A stretch of 64,000 bases of DNA from Mucilaginibacter sp. cycad4 (lineage in GTDB: Bacteria > Bacteroidota > Bacteroidia > Sphingobacteriales > Sphingobacteriaceae). The notes beneath the pieces were generated by a model. That model ran no database searches. It was given only the letters and a program-made list of their open reading frames with translations, and was not told the origin of the DNA. Location: the NCBI RefSeq assembly GCF_034263275.1, contig NZ_CP139559.1:4154001-4218000 (forward strand), written 5' to 3'. The position numbers and the translations under genes were made by a program. Below, piece after piece: positions 23,768-32,619 of this stretch (its first letter is position 1; the number at the start of each line of letters is the position of its first letter).

Positions 23768-24961
23768 ATGAATCCATCGGTCAGAAAAACATTTAACGAA
23801 ACATTCAGCGAAGAAAAATACAGTCAATTTCTTGATCAGCTCAATAACGACTTCAAAGAGCCCGTGCCTTTCCGCGTTGCGGAAACACCTGTTTTTTTGA
23901 CTGCTGATTTCCGTGATAGGCTCAAAGCCGCAGGTAATGATATTATAAATACCATCCTTAGGCCCGATTTTAAGGAATTGACCGAGCGGGCTATCCCCGA
24001 TTTTTGGCGGGTAGCTAATGAAAACGATCATCCTCATTTTATCGCGCTGGATTTTGGCATCTGTAAAGATGAACAGGGAAATATCGTACCCAAACTCATA
24101 GAATTGCAGGGCTTCCCCTCCCTTTATGGTTTCCAGGTACTTTTAGGCGATACTTACCGGGAGGTTTATGATCTTCCTGATGATGAAACTATCTTTTTTA
24201 GCGGATTAGATAAACAAAGCTACCTTGATCTGCTTAAAAAAACCATCATCGGCCCTTACCAACCCGATGAAGTTGTATTGATGGATGTAAACGCCCCGGA
24301 GCAAAAAACAGCGGTTGATTTTCATCTCACTCAAAAATACATTGGTACGCCTGTGGTGTCGTTGAGTGATCTGATGCAGGATGGTAAAAAGCTTTATTAT
24401 ATGGCCGGCGATCAAAAGAAACAAATCAAACGCATCTACAATCGCCTGATATTTGATGAAATAGCCGGCGACCCGGATATTTTTAACAAAGTGGCAGATA
24501 TAAGGCAGCCCCTTGAGGTTGAATGGGTTGCACACCCCAACTGGTTTTACCGCGTCAGCAAATTCACCATGCCTTTTTTAACAGGCGATTACATCCCAAA
24601 AACGCAGTTTTTGCACCAATTAGAACAAATCCCTGCCGATTTGGAAAACTATGTGCTTAAACCGTTGTTCTCTTTTGCAGGTCAGGGAGTAATTATTGAT
24701 ATCAGAAACAACGATATAGAAGCCATTACAGATCCTGAGAACTGGATCTTACAGCAAAAGGTAAATTACGAACCTGTTGTACAATCGCCGGAAGGCGGCG
24801 TAAAGGCCGAGATCAGGTTGCTTTACCTTTGGCCAAATGGGGATGAAAAACCCACACTTGCCATAAACCTTGCACGGTTAAGCCGTGGAAAAATGATAGG
24901 CGTACGTTATAATAAAGATTATAACTGGGTTGGCGGCACAGTTGCTTTTATGCCTCGTTAA
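23768..24961 (+). CDS. ATP-grasp-like protein (glutathionylspermidine-synthase-like)
   Basis: 397 residues. A distinctive ELQGFPSLYGFQ (residues about 112-123) is followed by a domain with substrate-binding features. Near the C-terminus the segment YVLKPLFSFAGQGVIIDI looks like the Lys plus Gly-rich loop of a circularly permuted ATP-grasp enzyme, followed by WILQQKVNYEP and AEIRLLYLWP. I infer a carboxylate-amine ligase; homology to glutathionylspermidine synthase is by pattern only. It starts 3 bases after a repeat and is the last gene of the amidoligase cluster. Confidence 0.7.
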   Translation: MNPSVRKTFNETFSEEKYSQFLDQLNNDFKEPVPFRVAETPVFLTADFRDRLKAAGNDIINTILRPDFKELTERAIPDFWRVANENDHPHFIALDFGICKDEQGNIVPKLIELQGFPSLYGFQVLLGDTYREVYDLPDDETIFFSGLDKQSYLDLLKKTIIGPYQPDEVVLMDVNAPEQKTAVDFHLTQKYIGTPVVSLSDLMQDGKKLYYMAGDQKKQIKRIYNRLIFDEIAGDPDIFNKVADIRQPLEVEWVAHPNWFYRVSKFTMPFLTGDYIPKTQFLHQLEQIPADLENYVLKPLFSFAGQGVIIDIRNNDIEAITDPENWILQQKVNYEPVVQSPEGGVKAEIRLLYLWPNGDEKPTLAINLARLSRGKMIGVRYNKDYNWVGGTVAFMPR

Positions 24962-25020
24962 ACTTTGTACTAATTGCCCTGTCTGTACGTATATATTAAA
25001 TAATGCTTAATTTTGTCTTT

Positions 25021-25182
25021 ATGAATATGCAAATCATCATTATCGCGATACTTTTTGCAGGCGCTGTTTTTTACATCGGCCGTATGATGTACAGGGCGCT
25101 TACTACCAAAAAAAGCTGTGGCGGCAATTGCAAATGCGGTGTTGATTTTTCAGGCATTGAACCTGGAAAAACCACCAAATAA
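25021..25182 (+). CDS. FeoB-associated Cys-rich membrane protein
   Basis: A 53-residue protein (ATG 25021; ATG 25027 also possible) with one N-terminal TM helix (IIIIAILFAGAVFYIG) and a cytosolic Cys cluster KKSCGGNCKCG, ending in Lys/Thr-rich residues. This is the pattern of the short proteins usually found beside the ferrous iron transporter FeoB; no feoB lies nearby in this window. The cysteines suggest metal or redox binding. It follows the last amidoligase-cluster gene by 59 bases. Confidence 0.8.
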   Translation: MNMQIIIIAILFAGAVFYIGRMMYRALTTKKSCGGNCKCGVDFSGIEPGKTTK

Positions 25183-25247
25183 TGCTCAACTCCTATTTCA
25201 TACAATCTTCATAAGTAACCCATACTTTAGTAAAGTAATTTTCCTTA

Positions 25248-28200
25248 ATGTCATCAAGCAAGCAAGTTTTTCAAGCTGATAACCCCGGTAGGTGGAACCG
25301 TTTTAAATGGTTAAGCCGTGTACTGCTGGCTGCACTGGTTATCGGCATTATAGCCGTTGTTGTTACTATCCGTTCAACTTATTACCCTGAGCTTCCCAAC
25401 CTTAACCCTGCTCCCAAAAAAATGACCAAAGAGGAGCTTGAGCAGTTAAAAAGATCAACAAAGTTTAAATCGTTCAAAATTCAAAAGTCTGAGATAGAAG
25501 CACTTGAACGGGCCCGGAAACTTCATCAAATCAAACAACCAAACAATAAAGACCGTATAAACGCCGCTTTTTATCGTGCCTGGGAACCACAGGCTTATAA
25601 CTCACTGGTGGTGAACATCGGTCACCTGGATATGGTAGTAAGCGAAGGCTTTTCTATAGTACCTAAAACCGATACCGTTGTAACCAAGCTCGATACCGGG
25701 CTAATGAACCTCAATAAAAAATATAACAAACCCATTGTTGTTTCGCTGTCAAACTATGTAAACTACAATAACACCCACGGCGGCTATGACACTAAAGATG
25801 TTGACCGGATTGTTAACAATAAAACACTCCGCAGTAATTTCATTAACAGCATAGTTAACTCGCTCACTAAAAATAAGCTAAAGGGTATTAATGTTGATTT
25901 TGATGAGCTGCGCGACCGAAACAGCAAAAATTACATAGCCTTTCAAAATGAGCTATATGCAACCCTGCATGCCAAAGGCTTCCTGGTTACGCAAAACGTG
26001 GTTCCCGAGGATGAAACTTTTGACATTACAAGGCTTCAGCATGTAAACGATTTCCTGTTCATCATGGCCATTGATGAGCACTATGAGGCTACAAATGCCG
26101 GCGATCTTTCAAATCAGCGCTGGGTTGAACAGATCCTGGACGAGGTATGTTCGAAGGTTCCGTCAGAAAAAGTAATTTTAACATTTGCGGGCGGCGCCTA
26201 TGACTGGCCCGAAGGCAGTGTTGGTAAAACCATTGGTTACCAGCAGGCTATCAGTACTGCAGAGGAGCAAAAAAGCAAGATCACTTTTGATCCTAATTCG
26301 GCCAACCTGCATTTTACTTATATGGACAAGGACAGCCTTGACCATACCATTTACTTTACCGATGCGGCAACGAATTTTAACGTGATCCGCATGGCCGATG
26401 ACTGGGCAACCGGCGGCGTGGCACTATGGCGTTTAGGGGCCGAAGATCCACGCCTGTGGACATTTTTCCAGAAAAACCTGTCGATAGACTCATTGAAAAA
26501 AACGGGTGTGGATATGCGCAAACTTACATCTGTAGGTTTAAACAACCGTGTAAATGTGGACTATGATGGCGATGGTGAAGTGCTTGACCTTATTACCACC
26601 CCTACTACTGGAGTGATCGACGTAAAAATGGACCCGGCTACATTTACCATCCTCGATCAGCATTATATAAAACTTCCCACTAAATATGTGATCCGCAGGT
26701 ATGGTTATGCCCCTAAGAAAGTGGTTTTAACTTTTGACGATGGCCCCGATCCTGATTTTACACCCCGTATTTTAGATATCCTTAAAGCCGAAAAAGTACC
26801 GGCAGCATTCTTTGTTGTAGGTGCTATGGCCGAAAAAAACATACAGCTGCTCCGGCGCGAGTATGAAGAAGGTTATGAAATAGGCAACCACACGTTTTTC
26901 CACCCCGATATTTCAACCATCAGTTTAAAGAGGGTAATACTGGAGCTTAACTCTACCCGTAAGCTTATTGAATCGGTAACCGGCCGAAGCACTATCCTGT
27001 TTCGCCCGCCGTTTAATGCCGATGCCGAACCGCAAACCCTTGCCGAGGTTATCCCGGTTGCTGAAAGCCGCCGTCAGAGTTATATCACCATTGGCGAATC
27101 TATCGACCCCTGGGATTGGCAGCCCGGCGTAACTGCCGATAGCATTATTGCCCGTACCATCAGGCAAAAAGATAACGGATCGATGATATTGCTGCATGAT
27201 GCCGGAGGTGATACCCGTGAAGAAACCGTTAAAGCCCTTCCCGCAATCATTCACTACTTTAAATCGCACGGCTACGAGTTTACCACTATTGCCGATGTGC
27301 TGGGTAAAACTAAAGACGACCTGATGCCGCCCATTAAACCGGATCCAAGCACAGGCATTTTCGGCCCGGCCTATGACGTTTTTATTCATGGTTATTACTA
27401 TATAAACTGGGTGCTGATCTATATATTCCTGTCGGCCATATTCCTGGCCATTGGCCGCATTGTGCTAATCGGCATTTTGGCTGTGAGACAGCGAAGCGTG
27501 GATAAAAAATCCAAAAAGCTTGATCGCAATACGGATGTAATGCCTGCGGTAAGCATCATTGTTCCTGCCTACAACGAGGAGGTTAATGCAGTAGCAACTA
27601 TACAAAGTCTGCTTAAAACCGATTATCCATCGTTCGAGATCATTTTTGTTGATGACGGATCAAAAGATAAAACCTTTGCGGTTGTGGAAGCCGCTTATGC
27701 AGGCAACCCGCTGATCAAAATTTTAACCAAACCCAACGGCGGCAAAGCGTCGGCACTAAACTTTGGTATTACCCATGCCCAAAATGATTTTGTGGTTTGT
27801 ATTGATGCCGATACCCAGCTCAAAACTGATGCTGTTTACCAGTTGATGACCTACTTTACAGACGAGGAAATAGGCGCCGTAGCCGGAACCGTTAAAGTTG
27901 GTAACGAAACCAATATCATTACACGCTGGCAGTCGATAGAGTATATCACTGCGCAAAACATGGACCGCCGTGCATTCGATCTCATCAACAGTATTACCGT
28001 TGTACCCGGGGCCATAGGTGCGTTCCGTAAATCGGCTATTTTCCGCGCAGGCGGGTTTACTTATGATACCCTTGCCGAGGATTGCGACCTCACCATGCGT
28101 ATACTTAAGCAAGGCTACGTGGTGCGTAATTGTGCCGAAGCCATTGCTTACACCGAGGCGCCCGAAACAATAAACATGCTGCTGAAACAACGTTTCCGCT

Positions 28201-28703
28201 GGAGTTTTGGCGTAATGCAAAGTTTCTGGAAAAACCGCGACGCACTGTTTAATAAAAAATACAAGTTTTTTGGAATGGTGGGGATGCCTAACATCCTTAT
28301 TTTCCAGATCATATTGCCGCTGTTCTCCCCCCTGGCAGACCTGATGATGCTGTTCGCCCTGTTCGGCGAAAAACCAGAGAAGATGCTGCTATATTACGTA
28401 GCATTTGTGTTGGTTGATTTTATAGTAGGTATCATCGCTTTCCGCATGGAAAAGGAAGACTACAAGAAACTCATCTACATTATCCCGCAAAGGTTTATGT
28501 GGCGGCAGCTAATGTACTATGTGCTGTTTAAATCGCTGCGAAAAGCCCTAAAAGGCGAACTGAGCGGATGGGGCGTACTTAAGCGCACCGGTAATGTAAA
28601 AGTTGGTGGCGATGGCGGTAAAAAATCGCAGCCGGTTTATATTGTTATCGGTGTTGCAATAATTGCTGTGATCGTGTATTTACTGTATAAGCACTTTAGT
28701 TAA
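25248..28703 (+). CDS. Trifunctional GH18-like / polysaccharide deacetylase / GT2 synthase
   Basis: 1151 residues that probably make and edit a beta-linked hexosamine polymer at the inner membrane. Order: TM helix (about 22-44); GH18-like domain (about 95-430) with KGINVDFDELRD at the active-site strand; NodB deacetylase domain (about 490-690) with VVLTFDDGPDPD, GNHTFFHPD (metal His pair), FRPPFN and LLHDAGGD; two TM helices (about 715-745); GT2 domain (about 766-1000) with IIVPAYNEE, DDGSKDK, CIDADTQLK, AEDCDLTMR and QRFRW; C-terminal TM helices. Parts correspond to PgaB-like deacetylase/hydrolase and PgaC-like synthase functions fused in one chain. The GH18 catalytic Glu position appears as Asp. 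Confidence 0.9.
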   Translation: MSSSKQVFQADNPGRWNRFKWLSRVLLAALVIGIIAVVVTIRSTYYPELPNLNPAPKKMTKEELEQLKRSTKFKSFKIQKSEIEALERARKLHQIKQPNNKDRINAAFYRAWEPQAYNSLVVNIGHLDMVVSEGFSIVPKTDTVVTKLDTGLMNLNKKYNKPIVVSLSNYVNYNNTHGGYDTKDVDRIVNNKTLRSNFINSIVNSLTKNKLKGINVDFDELRDRNSKNYIAFQNELYATLHAKGFLVTQNVVPEDETFDITRLQHVNDFLFIMAIDEHYEATNAGDLSNQRWVEQILDEVCSKVPSEKVILTFAGGAYDWPEGSVGKTIGYQQAISTAEEQKSKITFDPNSANLHFTYMDKDSLDHTIYFTDAATNFNVIRMADDWATGGVALWRLGAEDPRLWTFFQKNLSIDSLKKTGVDMRKLTSVGLNNRVNVDYDGDGEVLDLITTPTTGVIDVKMDPATFTILDQHYIKLPTKYVIRRYGYAPKKVVLTFDDGPDPDFTPRILDILKAEKVPAAFFVVGAMAEKNIQLLRREYEEGYEIGNHTFFHPDISTISLKRVILELNSTRKLIESVTGRSTILFRPPFNADAEPQTLAEVIPVAESRRQSYITIGESIDPWDWQPGVTADSIIARTIRQKDNGSMILLHDAGGDTREETVKALPAIIHYFKSHGYEFTTIADVLGKTKDDLMPPIKPDPSTGIFGPAYDVFIHGYYYINWVLIYIFLSAIFLAIGRIVLIGILAVRQRSVDKKSKKLDRNTDVMPAVSIIVPAYNEEVNAVATIQSLLKTDYPSFEIIFVDDGSKDKTFAVVEAAYAGNPLIKILTKPNGGKASALNFGITHAQNDFVVCIDADTQLKTDAVYQLMTYFTDEEIGAVAGTVKVGNETNIITRWQSIEYITAQNMDRRAFDLINSITVVPGAIGAFRKSAIFRAGGFTYDTLAEDCDLTMRILKQGYVVRNCAEAIAYTEAPETINMLLKQRFRWSFGVMQSFWKNRDALFNKKYKFFGMVGMPNILIFQIILPLFSPLADLMMLFALFGEKPEKMLLYYVAFVLVDFIVGIIAFRMEKEDYKKLIYIIPQRFMWRQLMYYVLFKSLRKALKGELSGWGVLKRTGNVKVGGDGGKKSQPVYIVIGVAIIAVIVYLLYKHFS

Positions 28704-29284
28704 AAATGGATTGATTTACCTCGCCGCCATTTGCCCTGCCTTCTTCCGTCTGGATGAACGATACCGTTGTGGTGCTGTTATCGTACTGGATCCCGTTGTC
28801 GTATTCCGTGGTCGTGGTGGTGCCGCCTGCGGTATACAGTTTCCGGAGCTTATTGCCCGATGCACTGTAAACATACACCACTGTACTGCCGTTATTTTTG
28901 GTGATCGTCTGCGGCAGGTTCAGCATATTGTAGCTGTTACTGCTGATGCCCTTGTTCTGGTCGCGCAGGTGGTTACCGTTACCATCATAGATGTATTCAT
29001 TAGCCGGCTTCACCAGTTCGGTAAGGCCGGCAGTGCCCCGTATAGAGTGAGGCATCATCGATCCGGTTCAGCCGGTAAAAGCTGTAGGTATAGGTCAGCG
29101 TATCGATCTGCGTTTTTGCATTCCCGATATTGTCATACCTGCCCAGACTGCTGATATTGCCCATGTTGTCATACACCACATTCTCATCGTAGTACCCATC
29201 TTTCGGGGTACCTGTTGTCGATACCGCAGCCCTCAGCCTGTTCAGGTGGTCGTAGCCGTAATCATAGGTTTGTTTTACCGGGGT
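28696..29284 (-). pseudogene. Truncated, frameshifted Rhs cassette relic
   Basis: Minus-strand reading gives Rhs core peptides (YDHLNRLRAAVSTT, VVYDNMGNISSLGRYDN, then after a frame change ANEYIYDGNGN, NMLNLPQTI, GNKLRKLYTAGG, TVSFIQTEEGRA). An extra C at about 29035, relative to the cassette at 30374-31798, breaks the frame. The right-hand part of the core (the DHLGNTR and YDPVIGRW segments) and any toxin tip are missing; the frame ends at a stop that overlaps the end of the glycosyltransferase gene by 8 bases. It is more diverged than the other copies. Confidence 0.8.
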
Positions 29285-29335
29285 TATTGTTATTGTGTCT
29301 GCCGTATACGAGTGCTCAAAATCAATTTAGCCTAT

Positions 29336-29371
29336 CAACAAAAAATCCCGGATGTATCGTCCATCCGGGAT
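29336..29371 (-). terminator. Terminator hairpin inside junction repeat A
   Basis: Minus strand ATCCCGGATG, 7-base loop, CATCCGGGAT, then TTTTTGTTG. The same hairpin occurs at 34669-34700 in copy B. Confidence 0.7.
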
Positions 29372-29468
29372 TTGCATATTCATGAACTTATGCAATAGTG
29401 CCAAATAGCTTTTACCTGATTACCCTGCCCGATATCCATGCGTCGGTAAAGGCAGCCATTGAAATTAT

Positions 29469-29493
29469 CACACGCCACAGGCGTGCGCCAGCG
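29469..29493. repeat. CACACGCC palindromic repeat, copy 1
   Basis: CACGCC-ACA-GGCGTG hairpin followed by CGCCAGCG. Copies 2 to 4 are at 29553-29576, 34797-34821 and 34876-34900. Confidence 0.65.
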
Positions 29494-29552
29494 ATGGGAT
29501 TTATACTCATTACTTTATATCTATTGAGTGCTGTTCAAGCAGCATTATAATT

Positions 29553-29576
29553 CACACGCCACAGGCGTACGACAGC
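29553..29576. repeat. CACACGCC palindromic repeat, copy 2
   Basis: CACACGCCACAGGCGTACGACAGC, a variant of the same hairpin with a mismatch in the distal part. Confidence 0.55.
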
Positions 29577-29690
29577 TTAGGAGTACCGAACCCACAATCC
29601 CAGCGCTTCATACTCGCGCCAAATCGAAGTACACCACGCAATTTGGCAACGTTGCATACGTGCGGCGGCGTAAAGAATTGAGCTTTTTAC

Positions 29691-30377
29691 CTAAAGATGA
29701 ACTACTATAAATTGTCTATAAGCGTCTGCTGCTAATCTTTTAACAGTGTTAATGTTCAAAATAGCCCCCTTCTCAATAATGGTCTTTTCGGCAGCTTTAA
29801 ACCACTCAATTGGAATATTATCAATAGGCTTCGGAGGCATAAACTTAAAGGATGACAAATCTTCATGGTTTGTTTCTATAGAATGAATAGTCGCTTTTGA
29901 AAGACCGGCTAATTCATTTACTTCAACACTATTCATAACATCATAACACAAGCCTGGTTGACTTAGGAAACGACTTTCGGTAATTTCTATCGTTTTTATG
30001 AATGCTTTAATTGCTTCGTCATCCTCCCCGTCCCACCAAGCATCTTTCACTCCTTCCTTGCGATACCTTTCCTCTAACAACATATCCCTTTCTCCTTTAG
30101 TTAAGAAGCTACCTACCCTTTCATAAGAGTTATTCGGTATATCTCCCCAAACGGCTCCCCAGCAGGTTACCTTAGAAAGATAATATGAGGCTGTAAACAT
30201 CGAGTCATAATATCTTGATATAGTGAGTCCAACAGTTAAAAACAGATTAACATCGGCTGTCTTGATATATAATCCCTGAGCCCCCGTGGTACTATCAGGT
30301 ATTTCTCTATATCCCAGACTGTTTAACCCCGTTTTAGTCAAACGAATTAATTTATTCTTTGTTAGCTTCATGGTCAT
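29691..30377 (-). CDS. Putative immunity protein for the Rhs tip at 30374-31798
   Basis: 228 residues with no signal peptide or TM segment. Its ATG overlaps the Rhs stop by four bases (ATGA), the coupling usual for toxin-immunity pairs. Visible features are a mixed alpha/beta N-terminus (KTGLNSLGYREIP, FLTVGLTISRYYDSMFTASYYLS), an acidic stretch (WWDGEDDE) and a helical C-terminus. I recognise no family. The role is inferred only from position and coupling. If the tip is a cytoplasmic nuclease, a cytosolic immunity protein fits. Confidence 0.65.
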   Translation of the reverse strand: MTMKLTKNKLIRLTKTGLNSLGYREIPDSTTGAQGLYIKTADVNLFLTVGLTISRYYDSMFTASYYLSKVTCWGAVWGDIPNNSYERVGSFLTKGERDMLLEERYRKEGVKDAWWDGEDDEAIKAFIKTIEITESRFLSQPGLCYDVMNSVEVNELAGLSKATIHSIETNHEDLSSFKFMPPKPIDNIPIEWFKAAEKTIIEKGAILNINTVKRLAADAYRQFIVVHL

Positions 30378-31798
30378 TTCTTTTTAGGGCCTATGTAAGA
30401 AGGAGAACTTGGCTGATATGCTGGACTGAATGGATCATAAAGAATAGTTGCTGTAGGTATACCATTTTTTTTCATCTTTTCTTCTCTCTTTTTTGCTGAT
30501 TTTTCTCCAGATGGGGTATTAGGTTTTATAATGATAGCCGTTCCATCCGGCATGACAGCATCTTTACGAACTACCGATCCATCTTTTAATGTCATCGTTT
30601 GCTCTGTCTTCGCACCTTCATCTTCCAATTTCTTTTCTTCTTGTCTATGTGCTTCCTGTCCAGTTTTCGCAGCCGCATTGGTTTTTTCGTTATTAGAACC
30701 ACGACCTTTTTTGTTAGTTGTAGTACTTTCAGGGGTCGGCGAGGGCTCTGTACTTTCACTATGATGAGCATGATCCCAAAGCCAAACTGCTCCGGCGCCA
30801 ATTGCTCCGCCTAAAATAATGCCACCACCAACAATCAAACCTAAAGGAGCCCCGACTACGGTTGCTGTTCCACCACCAGCTACCGCACCGCCAGTAATTA
30901 ACGATGCTGTTAAAATCCCTCCCGCTGTTCCACCAACTGTGGCACCAGTTAACATTTTGCAGCAACCCGCCGGTGCCCTGCCGTCCGAATCATTTAGTTT
31001 TACAGGATCATCAAAAACATAACCATAAGGTGTTGTACTTTCTTGTCCATCTTCAACCAGCGGATCCACACTCCCCCACCTCCCAATCACCGGATCGTAA
31101 AACCTTGCCCCATAATCATACAACCCCGTCTCTTCCTGCAGCTCCTTATGATTATAAAGGTACTCATTTTTGGGAGAAGTGGCGGGCTGCATCGATTGGA
31201 TCCCGTACCCGAATGCATAGTAATCATTCTCCTGCAGGATCTTCGCCGTTTGCTGGGTTGGGTCTGCCGGGTCAGGGGTTAACGTTACCCTGGTGTTGCC
31301 CAAATGGTCTTTCAGATCGTATTCATAGATATAGGCTGTCCCGCTGTGCCTTGCCCGGCCTTCTTCCGTCTGGATGAACGATACTGTTGTGGTGCTGTTA
31401 TCGTACTGGATCCCGTTGTCGTATTCCGTGGTCGTTGTAGTGCCCCCGGCAGTAAAGAGTTTACGCAGTTTGTTGCCCGTAGCGCTATAGATGTACACCA
31501 CCGTGCTGCCGTCATCTTTCACTATTGTTTGCGGAAGGTTCAGGATGTTATAGCTGATGCTGCTCAGGCCGCTGTTCTGGTCCCGCAGCTCATTGCCGTT
31601 CCCGTCATAGATGTATTCACTGGCCTGCTTCACCAGCTCGGTAAAACCGGCAGTGCCCGTATAGGGCGAGGCATCATCGATCCGGTTCAGCCGGTAAAAG
31701 CTGTAGGTATAGGTCAGCGTATCGATCTGCGTTTTTGCATTCCCGATATTGTCATACCTGCCCAGGCTGCTGATATTGCCCATGTTGTCATACACCAC
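30374..31798 (-). CDS. Orphan Rhs C-terminal cassette with restriction-endonuclease-like toxin tip
   Basis: 474 residues, with no signal peptide. Residues 1-260 are Rhs core (YDNMGNISSLGRYDN, DGNGNELRDQN, DHLGNTRVTLTPDPAD, YNHKELQEETGLYDYGARFYDPVIGRW split over the hyper-conserved core). Residues about 268-330 are a Gly/Ala-rich hydrophobic segment, possibly a membrane-translocation region. Residues about 365-474 (TGQEAHRQEEK, KDAVMPDGTAIIIKPNTPSG) look like a restriction-endonuclease-fold toxin domain, though the usual acidic residue before the Lys appears as Ile. Upstream the core continues out of frame to 32015, so this is a displaced 3' end lacking its own export signal. Confidence 0.8.
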   Translation of the reverse strand: MVYDNMGNISSLGRYDNIGNAKTQIDTLTYTYSFYRLNRIDDASPYTGTAGFTELVKQASEYIYDGNGNELRDQNSGLSSISYNILNLPQTIVKDDGSTVVYIYSATGNKLRKLFTAGGTTTTTEYDNGIQYDNSTTTVSFIQTEEGRARHSGTAYIYEYDLKDHLGNTRVTLTPDPADPTQQTAKILQENDYYAFGYGIQSMQPATSPKNEYLYNHKELQEETGLYDYGARFYDPVIGRWGSVDPLVEDGQESTTPYGYVFDDPVKLNDSDGRAPAGCCKMLTGATVGGTAGGILTASLITGGAVAGGGTATVVGAPLGLIVGGGIILGGAIGAGAVWLWDHAHHSESTEPSPTPESTTTNKKGRGSNNEKTNAAAKTGQEAHRQEEKKLEDEGAKTEQTMTLKDGSVVRKDAVMPDGTAIIIKPNTPSGEKSAKKREEKMKKNGIPTATILYDPFSPAYQPSSPSYIGPKKK

Positions 31799-32015
31799 AT
31801 TCTCATCGTAGTACCTTTCGGGGTACCTGTTGTCGATACCGCAGCCCTCAGCCTGTTCAGGTGGTCGTAGCCGTAATCATAGGTTTGTTTTACCGGAGTT
31901 ATTGCTGTTCCTCCCGCTACGTACGGCGCCGATTTCCATTGCACTGTGACTATGTTGCCGTTGTATTGAGGCGCTGCCGTCGTGGCACCGTCATAGCTCA
32001 GCTCTTCGCCGAACA
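31799..32015 (-). pseudogene. Out-of-frame upstream part of the orphan Rhs cassette
   Basis: Minus-strand Rhs core in another frame (GEELSYDG, QYNGNIVTVQWKSAP, VKQTYDYGYDHLNRL). A 4-base deletion near 31816, compared with the copy at 29199, shifts the frame into the downstream ORF. Rhs similarity stops at about 32015, next to the XRE gene. Confidence 0.75.
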
Positions 32016-32093
32016 GGTAAAGCCTATATCCGAAATTTGCATATCATAGTAAAGACATGAGAACACCAACACTTTGGCCTTTGCCAGGCATTC

Positions 32094-32435
32094 TTGCGCC
32101 AGTTGAGGTTACGTACCCAAAAAAGACTGACACAGGCAGAGCTTGGCGAGATCGTCGGCCTGAACTCTTATGTGCAGATTGGCCGCTATGAAATAGGCAA
32201 AGCCAAACCGGCAGCAGATATGCTTTCCAAGCTGGCCAAAGCACTGGAAACAACTACTGATTATCTGGTGAATGAGGATGTGAATGATTCGGCAGTAACA
32301 GCGCAATTAACCGACCGTGAGCTGCTTAAACAGTTTAAGGAAGTGGAGTTATTAAACGCCGAAGACAAGCACCTGGTTAAGACTTTTATTGATGCTTTTC
32401 TCACTAAGAGGCATATTCAGGAATACGTAAAGTAA
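32094..32435 (+). CDS. XRE-family helix-turn-helix regulator
   Basis: About 113 residues read from a non-ATG (TTG) start; no in-frame ATG lies between the preceding stop and the motif, so the 5' end may be truncated. The HTH_3 domain (about 1-60) has RQLRLRTQKRLTQAELGEIV, then GRYEIGKAKPAADMLSKLAK. A helical C-terminus (LTDRELLKQFKEVELLNAED) may mediate dimerisation. It is the only plus-strand gene inside the Rhs island, sitting exactly where two cassettes meet, and might control them. It is followed by a strong terminator. Confidence 0.8.
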   Translation: MRQLRLRTQKRLTQAELGEIVGLNSYVQIGRYEIGKAKPAADMLSKLAKALETTTDYLVNEDVNDSAVTAQLTDRELLKQFKEVELLNAEDKHLVKTFIDAFLTKRHIQEYVK

Positions 32436-32451
32436 GAATGCTATAAACGCA

Positions 32452-32474
32452 CAAAGCCCCGAATCGGGGCTTTG
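32452..32474 (+). terminator. Terminator of the XRE gene
   Basis: CAAAGCCCCGA / TCGGGGCTTTG stem with a very short loop, then TCTTTG. It lies 17 bases past the stop. Confidence 0.8.
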
Positions 32475-32562
32475 TCTTTGCATTAGTTTTTTTTCTTCGG
32501 CTTTGCGGTTGGCTTTTTAGCCCTAACCTACCGCCAAAAGCGGTGGAAGCTACTACAATAAA

Positions 32563-32588
32563 AAAGCCCAACCATTAGGGATGGGCTT
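32563..32588 (-). terminator. Terminator of the small exported gene at 32620-33075
   Basis: Minus strand AAGCCCATCCC...GGTTGGGCTT hairpin followed by TTTTATTG. Confidence 0.75.
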
Positions 32589-32619
32589 GAAGGTTTAAGT
32601 TACCAACGACTTTAATACA

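Larger units (their letters stand above)
29258..29498. repeat. Rhs junction repeat, copy A
   Basis: About 240 bases nearly identical to 34590-34826, differing by a few substitutions and one base indel. It spans the broken Rhs edge, a terminator hairpin and the CACACGCC palindrome. In the direction of transcription it separates an immunity-like gene from the next Rhs cassette. The remaining stretch 29499-29690 holds only one more palindrome. Confidence 0.85.
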
